64,000 bases of DNA, from contig NZ_CP113942.1 in assembly GCF_029392815.1 (NCBI RefSeq), positions 1,798,001 through 1,862,000 on the forward strand, written 5' to 3'. Shown here piece by piece: positions 29,408 to 37,533 of this stretch. Under the pieces are notes generated by a model, which saw nothing but the letters and a program-made list of their open reading frames with translations, had not been told where the DNA came from and ran no database searches. The translations under genes and the position numbers were made by a program. The stretch comes from Bifidobacterium sp. ESL0682 (lineage in GTDB: Bacteria; Actinomycetota; Actinomycetes; Actinomycetales; Bifidobacteriaceae). Numbering within the stretch: the first letter of the stretch is position 1; each line of letters begins with the position of its first letter.

Positions 29408-30428
29408 CTCAGTGCATTACAGTTCCGGTTCCGTCAATTCCGCCCATCCCGGCTTCACGCCCACCCGAACCGGTTCCTCGCGTCCGGCCCGTCCGGCTCA
29501 GCTTGACCCGGCATTGACCGAGAAAATGGCCGGCGGCATGGATCCTGAGGAGATCAATGAGATGAGCCATGCTTCCGCCCAGGCCATGCTTGACCGCGTG
29601 CAGCACACGCAGGATCCGGAAATCGTGCAGCGCGTGCTGACACTGGTCGACCGCGAAGGCGTCGATATCATCGCGGAACTGTGGAGCAAATCGGAGCCCG
29701 ATTCCCTGCCCGGCATTCTTTGGAGGCTGTACCTCCTGCGCACGTGGATGCGCAAGAACCAGCGTTCGCTGGCCAGCCTGTACCGCATCGCCGAGCCGGA
29801 GGACACTGCGGCTTCGGCCATCGCCGGCGTCGACACTCCGCCAAGTTCCGACGATATTGTGCGGACTGCGGACTCCATTCTTTCCGGTGCCTTCACCGGT
29901 GATTTCGCCATTGCGCTTGAACGCGCCTCGGCGTTCATTGACATCATCGCCAAAGGTCTCGCCATCCGCGCGAAAATGCTGACCAACAAGGCTCGCAAGA
30001 TAGAAGCGGCAGAGGCAGCCCGCCGTGAAGCACACCTGCGGGAACTGCAGCGAGAAGTCGAGGCGGCAGAGGCAGCCGAAGCAGCACAGCGAGTCGCCGA
30101 CGAGGCTAGTGATGCCAACGGAACCAATCCCGGCAATGATGGCGACGGCACCAATACGACGAATCGCAACGATAATCGCCATGGCCATGATGCCGATTAC
30201 GGCGAAAGCGACCGTAACAGCACTGCCGCCAATCGTTACAATTCAGCACTGAACGACGCCGATGCACGGTACCGTGCCGGCAAAGGCCCGGCGAGCTCGG
30301 CCGGCCCGGCATCCAACGATCCACGAACCGTTGCTGCCCGACTGCTGCACACCGGCAGCAACCTGATGACCACCTCCGCCGATTTCCGCCACGGGGCGAG
30401 TCTCTGGCGTCAAGGCAAACTCGAGTAA
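29397..30428 (+). CDS. Conserved hypothetical protein with Ala-rich coiled coil
   Basis: Not recognised. The frame is open from 29343 (TTG); because 29343-29396 codes for the end of mutT1 in another frame, I prefer the TTG at 29397 (about 343 residues, weak AAAGAA site), but the start is uncertain. Residues about 35-190 look folded and helical (LTLVDREGVDIIAELWS, PGILWRLYLLRTWMRKN, DFAIALERASAFIDIIAKG). Next comes a charged coiled coil (EAAEAARREAHLRELQREV), then an Asn/Asp/Gly-rich linker, and a short conserved-looking tail (ARLLHTGSNLMTTSADF). No signal peptide or membrane segment is seen. It follows ppk1-mutT1 on the same strand, overlapping the mutT1 stop, so a linked function is possible. 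Confidence 0.75.
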   Translation: MSTNSVHYSSGSVNSAHPGFTPTRTGSSRPARPAQLDPALTEKMAGGMDPEEINEMSHASAQAMLDRVQHTQDPEIVQRVLTLVDREGVDIIAELWSKSEPDSLPGILWRLYLLRTWMRKNQRSLASLYRIAEPEDTAASAIAGVDTPPSSDDIVRTADSILSGAFTGDFAIALERASAFIDIIAKGLAIRAKMLTNKARKIEAAEAARREAHLRELQREVEAAEAAEAAQRVADEASDANGTNPGNDGDGTNTTNRNDNRHGHDADYGESDRNSTAANRYNSALNDADARYRAGKGPASSAGPASNDPRTVAARLLHTGSNLMTTSADFRHGASLWRQGKLE

Positions 30429-30520
30429 TCTGACAAGTTTCGTCGGTCACACCCGCACTTTACGCGCTCGGCGTGTAAACGTAGGCCAACCCGTTATACT
30501 TGGGATACACGCTGGACCGC

Positions 30521-30545
30521 GCTTAAGCCCCGGGCTTCATTTTTT
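30521..30545 (+). terminator. Weak terminator-like hairpin after the hypothetical gene
   Basis: AAGCC-CCG-GGCTT followed by CATTTTTT lies about 95 nt after the stop at 30428. The stem is only 5 bp, extendable by weak pairs. It may end the ppk1-mutT1 unit. Confidence 0.4.
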
Positions 30546-30684
30546 GCCGCTGCGAGCGGCGTTCGCGCCGACAGGCGCTTTCACGGTTCAGCGTTTTACT
30601 TTTCTTTTTCAAAAAATCATGAATCATGTAACGTATCCACGTTTCCGATTTTCAAAAAACCACGGCTGGGCATATCCTAGAAGT

Positions 30685-31323
30685 ATGCAACTTCAAGTTT
30701 TGGATCACCCGCTGGTCGAGCATAAGCTCACCGTTCTGCGGGATAAGAACACACCCTCCAACATCTTCCGCGAACTCGTCAGCGAGCTCGTCACCCTCGA
30801 AGCCTACGAAGCGACGCGCAACCTCGACATCGTCGACAAAGACATCGAGACCCCGATCTGCAAGATGACCGGCAAGCACCTCGCCTCCCCGCGTCCGATA
30901 GTGGTGCCGATTCTGCGTGCAGGTCTCGGCATGCTCGACGGCATGACCAAGCTCCTGCCGACAGCCGAAGTCGGCTTCCTCGGCATGAAGCGCGACGAAA
31001 ACACGCTCGACATCATCACCTACGCGAACCGTCTGCCTGAAGATCTCACCGGCCGTCAGGTCTTCCTGCTCGACCCGATGCTCGCCACCGGCGGCACCAC
31101 GATTGCTGCAACGCACTATCTCATCGAGCGCGGCGCGAAGGACATCACTTCCATCAACATCATCGCTGCCCCCGAAGGCCTCAAGCGCGTCGAGGAGACA
31201 CTCGACCCGAGCATCAACCTCAAGGTTGTGGTCTGCGGCGTCGACGAGAAGCTCAACGAGCACGGCTATATCGTCCCCGGTCTCGGCGACGCGGGCGACC
31301 GTCTCTACGGCCTCATCGACTGA
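30685..31323 (+). CDS. upp: Uracil phosphoribosyltransferase
   Basis: The start is the ATG at 30685 (MQLQVLDHPLVEHKL), where family similarity begins; the frame is open further upstream without support. The 212 residues include the PRPP-binding loop LLDPMLATGGTT and the uracil-binding C-terminal GLGDAGDRLYG. The enzyme converts uracil and PRPP to UMP in the salvage pathway. There is no clear ribosome-binding site; a TATCCT -10-like element ends about 6 nt before the ATG, so the mRNA may be leaderless. A strong terminator follows at 31347. Confidence 0.96.
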   Translation: MQLQVLDHPLVEHKLTVLRDKNTPSNIFRELVSELVTLEAYEATRNLDIVDKDIETPICKMTGKHLASPRPIVVPILRAGLGMLDGMTKLLPTAEVGFLGMKRDENTLDIITYANRLPEDLTGRQVFLLDPMLATGGTTIAATHYLIERGAKDITSINIIAAPEGLKRVEETLDPSINLKVVVCGVDEKLNEHGYIVPGLGDAGDRLYGLID

Positions 31324-31346
31324 GTCGGTTTAGCTCCAAACATTTA

Positions 31347-31384
31347 AAAGGTGCTTCCTGATTGCATTCAGGAAGCACCTTTTA
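31347..31384 (+). terminator. upp: Rho-independent terminator of upp
   Basis: A 15-bp perfect stem, AAAGGTGCTTCCTGA with TCAGGAAGCACCTTT, has a 6-nt loop and is followed by TTTATTTATATTTT. It lies 23 nt after the upp stop, and its A-rich left flank lets it work for the convergent ubiB-like gene too. Confidence 0.92.
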
Positions 31385-31442
31385 TTTATATTTTCGAACC
31401 GTCGTCAAAAAGCCATAACCGACAACCTCAATGACACTGAAA

Positions 31443-33356
31443 CTACTTGCCTTTGGCGGCTTTCTTGGCCTTCCGACCTTTGAAGTAGATGTCGAAAACA
31501 ATCCAGACGCTCAGGATGAAGGCGATGACGTAGCCCATAAAACCAACGACGGGAATGCCGAAAACGATGGGTTTCATGCCGGCATAATACACAATGGACG
31601 AGCCGACGAACAGCCCGACCACGATCAGCGCCATCGTCAGACGATTGATCATGTCAGAAACCTGCTTCAGCGGCTCTTCGCTGCCGACCAGTTCCATGTT
31701 CATCCGCAGCTGGCCGCGCGTCAGCATACGCATCGCAACCTTGCTCTCCGCCAGCGCATCGAGCGAGCCATGCAACGCCTTGTTACCTTCAATGGCCAGT
31801 GTTTTGGCCTCGTTTTTGGCTGCCTCGTCCAGACGCTGGCTGGTTTTGACGTGATTGGTGATGATTTCTATCATGTTGACGTCGGGGATGAATTCGTCAA
31901 GCAGGCCTTCGAGCGTGACTAGCGCACGACTCATCGTGGTGATTGTCGAAGGCACTTCGATGCCGTGACGTTGCGCCAGATTGGTCAGGGCCAAGGCGAA
32001 TTCAGCGATGTTGAGGTCGGCTAGATCGACCTTGCCGTATTCCTCGACGATGACATCCAAATCGCTCAACAGCGTCGGATAGTCCTCAGCATCGGGCTGA
32101 ACGTCGGCAAAACGCAACAGCCCATCGGCGAGCGCTGGCGAATCCTGAGCGCCGACCGCGAAAATCATCTGCCGCAACACCTGCCGCGTCTTGCGATCAA
32201 GCCGGCCAATCATGCCCAAATCGATCAGGACGATTTTGCCGCCGGAAATGATGACGTTGCCCGGATGCGGATCGGCATGGAAGAAGCCGTTGTCAAGAAT
32301 CTGCGCAGCATAGTTGTCAACCAGCTTGGTGCCGATTTCCTTGAGATCGTAGCCGGCCGCGATGAGTTTGTCGGTGTGATTCAGCGAAATTCCCTCGACG
32401 TAATCCATCACCACCACGTGCTGTGTGCACAAATCCATATACGGCTTCGGGCAGTCCATATAGCGGTACGAGGCGCAGAATCGCTTGAACTCCGCGAGAT
32501 GCTTCGCCTCCATGAGGAAGTCCGTTTCATCCTCGAAAGTGTCCCAGAGCTCTTCGACCACACCGCCCAGGTCGACCACCTGCATGCTGGAACCCATGAA
32601 TTTCGTGGCCGCTTTGGCAATCGAACGCATGATGGAAACGTCCTGCGCCATGGTCTGCCGCACACCAGGCCGTTGCACTTTCACTGCCACGTCCTCGCCG
32701 GTGACCAACGTCGCGCGATGCACCTGGGCCAGCGAAGCGGAACCCAACGGTTTGGGATCGATGTTCGCAAAGATCTCGTCCACCGGACGCCCGTATTCCT
32801 GCTCCAGCGTCTCGACGACAATCTGGTAAGGCATTGGATCGGCATCCGCACGCAGCTTCGCAAGCTCGTCGCAATATTGCTGCGGCAAAATCTCCGAACG
32901 CATCGAAAGCATCTGCCCAACCTTGACGAACGTGGGGCCAAGCGCCTCGAGCATCAGCCTCATCTTGCGCGGCGTAAGCCCCTTGGTGATGTCGAACTGA
33001 CCCATGATGCGCGTGATCTGGCCAAGTCGCTTGACTTTGCCGCGCCGGGTCAGGTGATAACGCTGCGCAAACGATTCGCGCTTACGTCCAAATAGACTGA
33101 TTTCACCGGTATCTTCGGCGGATTTGGCAGTGCTGCCAACGCTCGCAGCTGTTTCAGTATTTACAGCATTCTCAGCACTTAAGCCCGGAACAGCACTATC
33201 GCCTTTGGAAGCGTTGTCTGACACACCTGCCTTTAAGCCCGCATTGGAAGAGGCCGCATCCGACACCGATGCAGTTTCGGCCTTATTGTTGTCATCCACC
33301 GTCTCTTTTTGGGCATAGTCACCCTTCAAAGCGGCATTGCGCACTGTATCGGCCAT
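31443..33356 (-). CDS. UbiB/ABC1-family atypical protein kinase-like protein
   Basis: The start is the ATG at 33356, preceded by AGGTG; a GTG two codons earlier (33362) is possible. The 637 residues open with about 95 of Ala/Ser/Asp-rich low complexity. The ABC1 kinase-like core follows, with FVKVGQMLSMR (KxGQ motif), the Ala-rich loop PLGSASLAQVHRA, HADPHPGNVII and VLIDLGMIGRL. Two C-terminal membrane helices (LIVVGLFVGSSIVYYAG; GYVIAFILSVWIVF) complete it. UbiB proteins are ATPases that support ubiquinone or other isoprenoid-lipid handling, yet bifidobacteria are not known to make quinones, so the substrate here is unclear. It is in an operon with the phasin-like gene 34 bp upstream. Confidence 0.88.
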   Translation of the reverse strand: MADTVRNAALKGDYAQKETVDDNNKAETASVSDAASSNAGLKAGVSDNASKGDSAVPGLSAENAVNTETAASVGSTAKSAEDTGEISLFGRKRESFAQRYHLTRRGKVKRLGQITRIMGQFDITKGLTPRKMRLMLEALGPTFVKVGQMLSMRSEILPQQYCDELAKLRADADPMPYQIVVETLEQEYGRPVDEIFANIDPKPLGSASLAQVHRATLVTGEDVAVKVQRPGVRQTMAQDVSIMRSIAKAATKFMGSSMQVVDLGGVVEELWDTFEDETDFLMEAKHLAEFKRFCASYRYMDCPKPYMDLCTQHVVVMDYVEGISLNHTDKLIAAGYDLKEIGTKLVDNYAAQILDNGFFHADPHPGNVIISGGKIVLIDLGMIGRLDRKTRQVLRQMIFAVGAQDSPALADGLLRFADVQPDAEDYPTLLSDLDVIVEEYGKVDLADLNIAEFALALTNLAQRHGIEVPSTITTMSRALVTLEGLLDEFIPDVNMIEIITNHVKTSQRLDEAAKNEAKTLAIEGNKALHGSLDALAESKVAMRMLTRGQLRMNMELVGSEEPLKQVSDMINRLTMALIVVGLFVGSSIVYYAGMKPIVFGIPVVGFMGYVIAFILSVWIVFDIYFKGRKAKKAAKGK

Positions 33357-33390
33357 TGTCACCTGAAATCAAATCAACGAGCGTTACGTC

Positions 33391-33666
33391 TTACTCGGCT
33401 TTGTTGCCGCTTTCATCGGACTTGTCGGCAGCCGTCTTGTCGGAGCTCTTCTCGTCCTTGACAGCCTCCGACTTCATGTCGTCCTTGACTTCCTGAGCCT
33501 TGTGCTTGAGCTCGGTGTTGAGCGTCTTGCCCTGCTCCACCGTCAGCTCGCCCTTCTTAACCAGTTCGTCGACGATTTCCTGCCCCTTTTCAGCGGTAGT
33601 CGCCAGCGCTCCGATGCCTGCCAGAAATACGGTGCGCAGCCCGTCACCCAGTTTGTAATCAGCCAT
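33391..33666 (-). CDS. Phasin-like / PHA-granule-associated family small protein
   Basis: This encodes 91 residues behind AAGGAGC. The N-terminal part MADYKLGDGLRTVFLAGIGAL is a conserved hydrophobic opening. Next comes a helix with KGQEIVDELVKKGELTVEQGK, the pattern of the short phasin-like proteins (PhaF/PhaI-related) found beside ubiB-type kinases. The last 30 residues are a Lys/Asp/Ser-rich tail. There is no polyhydroxyalkanoate synthase gene in view, so a granule role is unlikely; a membrane- or kinase-adaptor role with the downstream UbiB-like protein is inferred. Confidence 0.75.
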   Translation of the reverse strand: MADYKLGDGLRTVFLAGIGALATTAEKGQEIVDELVKKGELTVEQGKTLNTELKHKAQEVKDDMKSEAVKDEKSSDKTAADKSDESGNKAE

Positions 33667-33857
33667 GATTGCTCCTTTTCAACCGAGGTAATACCTATAC
33701 CATTGATTCTAGCCCATTTGACCGGCAATGGCTTCCCTGACATAACAAAACGAAACAATTTTGCCGAACCCATCATCCAGTCAATAATCAGCAGACAAAA
33801 CCGCAACAAACCAGGCAAAACAAAGCAACGGAATAACTACGGCTTCGCCGCCACCTA

Positions 33858-34895
33858 TCATCGCGCCGCAGCCGTGGTGCCTCGCATCATGAGAATAGGT
33901 CGCACGACGGCATGAGGTTCATCCGGCTGACCTCCCCTCATCAGCTCCAGCATCTTTCGCGCCGCCAGCCTTGCCATCTCCACAGGATTCTGATGAATCG
34001 TCGTCAAACCGACCACCGAAGCCAAATCGTTGTCATCAAAGCCAATGACCGACATGTCCTCGGGAACACGAATACCAAAATGCCTCAGCTTCGCTATCAA
34101 TGGAACCGCGAAACCATCAGTCTCTACACAAATGGCCGTAGGCCTCGGGTACAGTGAAAGCAACTGCGCAACCGCGGCCTCAAGGGCATCTTCCTTGGAA
34201 CGATAGTCACTCGCCTTGCCCAAGCTGAGATTGTGCACCTCATCGTCGGCAAAGCCTTGTTCCAAAGCCGCCTTGATGAACGTATCGGCACGTAGCTGGG
34301 AGCTCAGCTGCAGATCGCCCGGAGCAGGCCAACCGACGAACGCAATATGACGATGGCCCATGTTCTTCAGCAAACCAACAGCATCGATCATGGCCTGCCC
34401 GTCATCCAAAAGCACCGAAGCGTCAAACCCGTCAATAGTGCGGGAATCCAGCCCTACCGAGGGGATGGAAAGCTGTTTGAGAATGTTGGACTGGGCAGCA
34501 TTGAGATTGATCGACCCGACCATAATCCCGTCGACGTTTCCGTTTGACGGCAACCTGTCGAAAAACCCATCGAGACGTTCGGAAGTGCCGGCAAGACTCG
34601 GCACCACGTCGTATCCCGCAGGGGAAAGAATCTCATACGCTCCCTGCAGCACCGACGAATCGAACCAGGTGTTGAGCGAATCCGCCAGCAACAGCGAGAC
34701 GCGCATGGTCTTACCGCTCGCCAGTGAGGACGCATTGCGTGAGAACTGGAAGTGCAAGCGCTTTGACGCTTCCTGGACCTTGCGCCTGGTGGAATCATCC
34801 ACGCGGTCCAAGCCCCTTAAGGCACGAGAGACCGTCGAGTCCGACACACCGGCCTCAAGCGCGACATCATGAATGGTAACTCTGCTCACAATCAT
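33858..34895 (-). CDS. LacI-family transcriptional regulator
   Basis: The start is the ATG at 34895 (GGAAAGG upstream); the frame extends to 35009 without a ribosome-binding site or similarity. The 345 residues begin VSRVTIHDVALEAGVSDSTVSRAL, the LacI helix-turn-helix and hinge entry. A periplasmic-binding-like effector domain follows, with DGIMVGSINL, HRHIAFVGWPAPGD, RPTAICVETDGFAVPLI and VIGFDDNDLASVVGLTTIHQN. It is divergent from the antiporter-phosphatase-glucosidase operon, whose promoter at 35044-35072 holds a LacI-type half-palindrome, so it probably represses that operon in response to a sugar or sugar phosphate. Confidence 0.92.
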   Translation of the reverse strand: MIVSRVTIHDVALEAGVSDSTVSRALRGLDRVDDSTRRKVQEASKRLHFQFSRNASSLASGKTMRVSLLLADSLNTWFDSSVLQGAYEILSPAGYDVVPSLAGTSERLDGFFDRLPSNGNVDGIMVGSINLNAAQSNILKQLSIPSVGLDSRTIDGFDASVLLDDGQAMIDAVGLLKNMGHRHIAFVGWPAPGDLQLSSQLRADTFIKAALEQGFADDEVHNLSLGKASDYRSKEDALEAAVAQLLSLYPRPTAICVETDGFAVPLIAKLRHFGIRVPEDMSVIGFDDNDLASVVGLTTIHQNPVEMARLAARKMLELMRGGQPDEPHAVVRPILMMRGTTAAAR

Positions 34896-35043
34896 GCCTT
34901 TCCAAACGCTTTTATTCCCGACCACAACATCTAATATCTTACAACCAATGCCCTCACCTGCGGCATTCCGGCTATAGAACAACATATCAAGCGCGTTCCA
35001 ATGCGTCACGCCGGAACGTCGTCAGTAGACAGATGAATTACAT

Positions 35044-35072
35044 TTGACAACTTTTGTGCAAGCGCTATTATT
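35044..35072 (+). promoter_or_regulatory. Promoter and LacI-type operator of the antiporter operon
   Basis: TTGACA (35044-35049), a 17-nt spacer and ATTATT (35067-35072) form a near-consensus promoter. The spacer ends in TGTGCAAGCGCTATTA, a LacI-family box with the central CpG (AAGCGCT). The divergent LacI gene starts 149 bp away. In the 325 bp between the two start codons nothing else was recognised. Confidence 0.7.
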
Positions 35073-35220
35073 AACAATGTCGGTTTTCTTAAAAGGATTC
35101 TGAGATTATTTTTAGCAGGCGAATCATGCGCTTTTACAAAAACGATCCGACTCCGCAAAGAAGCTTTTGATCAAACCGACGTTGGACAACTCAACGAGGA
35201 TAAGGAACAAGGAGGTCGCA

Positions 35221-36630
35221 GTGTCAAACAATACGTTCAATCTGGCATTTGACAAGCATGTACCAAAGATTAACCTACCGGTTTCAGAACAGCGCAAGCG
35301 GTGGTTCAAGGAGTTCATGAAGCCGTTCATCATCAGTGTGCTGCTCTACAGCTTCATGTATTTCGTGCGCGATGATTTCAAGGCGGCGCAGCCTTTGCTC
35401 AAGTCGCAGCTGCACATGACGACGACCGACCTCGGCCTTATCGGCACCGGCTTCTCTCTGGCGTATGGCATCGGCAAGATTGTTGTCGGCTACTTCGTCA
35501 CCGACAAGGACAACAAGAAGGCCGCCTCCATCATGCTGATGGGTGCATCGCTGATCGTAGCCTGCTTCGGTTTCCTGCTGACCTTCAACAACATGCCCAT
35601 CGGCTGGCTGCTCGCCTTCTGGGCTGTCAACGGACTCTTCCAGTGCGGAGCTGGCCCCTGCTGCTCCGGCGTCATCATGAACTGGACCACCAAGAAGAAC
35701 TACGGCCGTTATTACGGCATCTGGAGCGCCTCCCACAATATCGGCGGCGGCCTCGCTGGCATGTTCTCGCTCTGGTGCGCCAACACCTTCTTCCACGGCA
35801 AAGTGGCGGGCATGTTCATTGCCCCGGCCATCGTTGCGTTCATTGTGGGCATCATCTGCTTCACCGTCGGCAAGAACCGCCCCGAAGACCTCGGCTGGGA
35901 ATCCGCTGAGACGATCTTCGGCGAACCCGCCAAGGAAGAGGATGTCTCCTCCGAAGGTGAATCTACTTGGACCATCTTCTGCAAGTATCTGTTGAAGAAC
36001 CCGCTGGTCTGGCTGCTCTGCTTCTCCGACGTCTTCGCCTACATCATGCGCACCGGCGTTGATAACTGGTCGTCCCTGCGACTCACCGAGCAGCTCGGCT
36101 TCAGCACTGAGGTCGGCGCTCAGGCCATCTTCTACTTCGGTCTCGGTTCCATGATCGGCTGCATCACCTGGGGAGCCGTCTCCGACGCCCTCAAGGGTCG
36201 CCCTGCACTGGTTTCCCTGATCTGCCTCGCCGCCGTGAACATCCCGATGGTCTTCTACCAGAAGGGCACCACGCCCACCGCAGTACTGATCGCCATCTTC
36301 TTCGTCGGTCTCTTCGCATTCGGTCCGCAGGTGCTCATCGGTATCTCCCTGCTCAACCAGGTCCCCAAGAAGGCTTCGGCACTGGCCGGCGGCCTACTCG
36401 GTGCGTTCGCCTATCTGCTCGGTGACTCCACCGCCAAGGCGCTGCTCGCCAAGATCGCCGACTCCTCGGCTAAGGGCATCAACCTCTTTGGCCATGTGCT
36501 GCATGGCTGGGGCGACACCTTCACCGTAATCTACGTGGCCATCGCCTGCGCATTCGTCATCCAGCTGATCGTCGCCATCGCTGAGGAGCGCAAGATCCGC
36601 GCCCGCAAGTCTGAGGTCGCGGCACAATGA
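35221..36630 (+). CDS. Organophosphate:phosphate antiporter family MFS transporter (UhpT/GlpT-like)
   Basis: The GTG at 35221 with AAGGAGG 5 nt upstream is the start (469 residues). LLYSFMYFVRDDFKAAQPLLK, GLIGTGFSLAYGIGKIVVGYF and the long conserved run around NGLFQCGAGPCCSGVIMNW and YYGIWSASHNIGGGLAG are typical of the OPA family (GlpT, UhpT, UhpC), which exchanges sugar phosphates or glycerol-3-phosphate for phosphate across the membrane. It is the first gene of an operon: the phosphatase-like gene overlaps its stop (ATGA) and the GH13 glucosidase follows. The set suggests uptake of a phosphorylated (glucosyl) compound, then dephosphorylation and hydrolysis (inference). Confidence 0.9.
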   Translation: MSNNTFNLAFDKHVPKINLPVSEQRKRWFKEFMKPFIISVLLYSFMYFVRDDFKAAQPLLKSQLHMTTTDLGLIGTGFSLAYGIGKIVVGYFVTDKDNKKAASIMLMGASLIVACFGFLLTFNNMPIGWLLAFWAVNGLFQCGAGPCCSGVIMNWTTKKNYGRYYGIWSASHNIGGGLAGMFSLWCANTFFHGKVAGMFIAPAIVAFIVGIICFTVGKNRPEDLGWESAETIFGEPAKEEDVSSEGESTWTIFCKYLLKNPLVWLLCFSDVFAYIMRTGVDNWSSLRLTEQLGFSTEVGAQAIFYFGLGSMIGCITWGAVSDALKGRPALVSLICLAAVNIPMVFYQKGTTPTAVLIAIFFVGLFAFGPQVLIGISLLNQVPKKASALAGGLLGAFAYLLGDSTAKALLAKIADSSAKGINLFGHVLHGWGDTFTVIYVAIACAFVIQLIVAIAEERKIRARKSEVAAQ

Positions 36631-37361
36631 GCGACACGAACAGCACTGCTCCGGTAACGATCTACCTAGCCCGCCATACCAAGACCACATCCAATGCGAT
36701 GGGGCTGATGCAGGGCTGGTCAGACTTCCCGGTCACCCGTGAGGGACGCGAGATCATCCGCTGCTTCGGCCGCGGTTTGAAGGGCATCACCTTTACGGCC
36801 GCTTGGTGCGGCACTTTGCAGCGCCACTACGAGACAGCCCGCGGAGCTCTTGACTATTCAGGGAACGAATCAGTATCCATCACCCGCGACCCGGATCTGC
36901 GTGAGGACAACTTCGGCAGTTTTGAAGGACGCGACATCGCAGCTTCCACCCAGGCCGCGATGGACGAGCTGGGATACGCCTCGATGCAAGCCGGCCTTGA
37001 CGCCATCGGCACCAAGGCGAATCTGGACTTGCAGGATGCCCTGTATGCTCTCGACCAGCGCAACGTGCTGAACACCGACTTGGACGCTGAAGACCGAGCC
37101 GAAAGCTCGCAACAGGTTCAGGATCGCATGATGCGTGCCATGACCCGCATCGGCCAGTCTGCGGAACAGCAGGGCGGAGGGAACGTGCTGGTTGTCAGCT
37201 CGGGCCTGAGCCTGCGCCAGTTCCTTTACCGCGTGGACCCGGAGGCAGACTTGTCCGATCAGGGCAACACCGCCACCACCAAACTGAGCTACGCCGATGG
37301 ACGTTTCACCATCGTCGGCCCGGTAGGTTCCACGGAATATTACGAGCGGGGACGGCAATAG
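36627..37361 (+). CDS. Histidine phosphatase (phosphoglycerate mutase-like) superfamily protein with altered second motif
   Basis: The ATG overlaps the antiporter stop (ATGA), so translation is coupled. The 244 residues begin IYLARHTKTTSNAMGLMQGW with the RHT motif (nucleophile His17), and DPDLREDNFGSFEG carries the acid/base Glu region. The expected second His, in a VVSHG or VVTHG motif, reads VVSSGLSLRQF here, with Ser at residue 192. Loss of that His usually weakens phosphatase chemistry, so activity or a changed role is uncertain. The context is an organophosphate antiporter upstream and a GH13 alpha-glucosidase downstream under LacI control. Confidence 0.82.
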   Translation: MSDTNSTAPVTIYLARHTKTTSNAMGLMQGWSDFPVTREGREIIRCFGRGLKGITFTAAWCGTLQRHYETARGALDYSGNESVSITRDPDLREDNFGSFEGRDIAASTQAAMDELGYASMQAGLDAIGTKANLDLQDALYALDQRNVLNTDLDAEDRAESSQQVQDRMMRAMTRIGQSAEQQGGGNVLVVSSGLSLRQFLYRVDPEADLSDQGNTATTKLSYADGRFTIVGPVGSTEYYERGRQ

Positions 37362-37378
37362 CTTTCACCTCGCCAGAA

Positions 37379-37478
37379 GGTGGCCGGCGGCAATGACAGT
37401 TGTTCCTGCCGGCCACCCCGTATGCAAGTCCGTATTCGGGACCACACACCAATTTGTGGTTTCGAATACGGACTTGCA
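37379..37478 (+). repeat. Two tandem long hairpins between phosphatase and glucosidase genes
   Basis: The first has perfect 10-bp arms, GGTGGCCGGC (37379-37388) and GCCGGCCACC (37408-37417). The second has 16-bp arms (37423-37438 and 37463-37478, TGCAAGTCCGTATTCG and its inverse) extended by two G-U pairs and 6 bp ACCACA/TGTGGT to a near-continuous 24-bp stem with an 8-nt loop. Neither has a T-tract. Placed within an operon, they could be an mRNA processing or stability element that sets differential expression, or operator DNA for the downstream gene. Confidence 0.75.
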
Positions 37479-37533
37479 CATGGCCATTCACGGTTCCATA
37501 ACTTCATATTGAGATCAGACAGCAAGGAGCACC

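Noticed and set aside
34735-34760. Second LacI box (GCAAGCGCTTTG) inside the LacI gene
   Set aside because: It lies in the coding region of the helix-turn-helix domain and is explained by codons.
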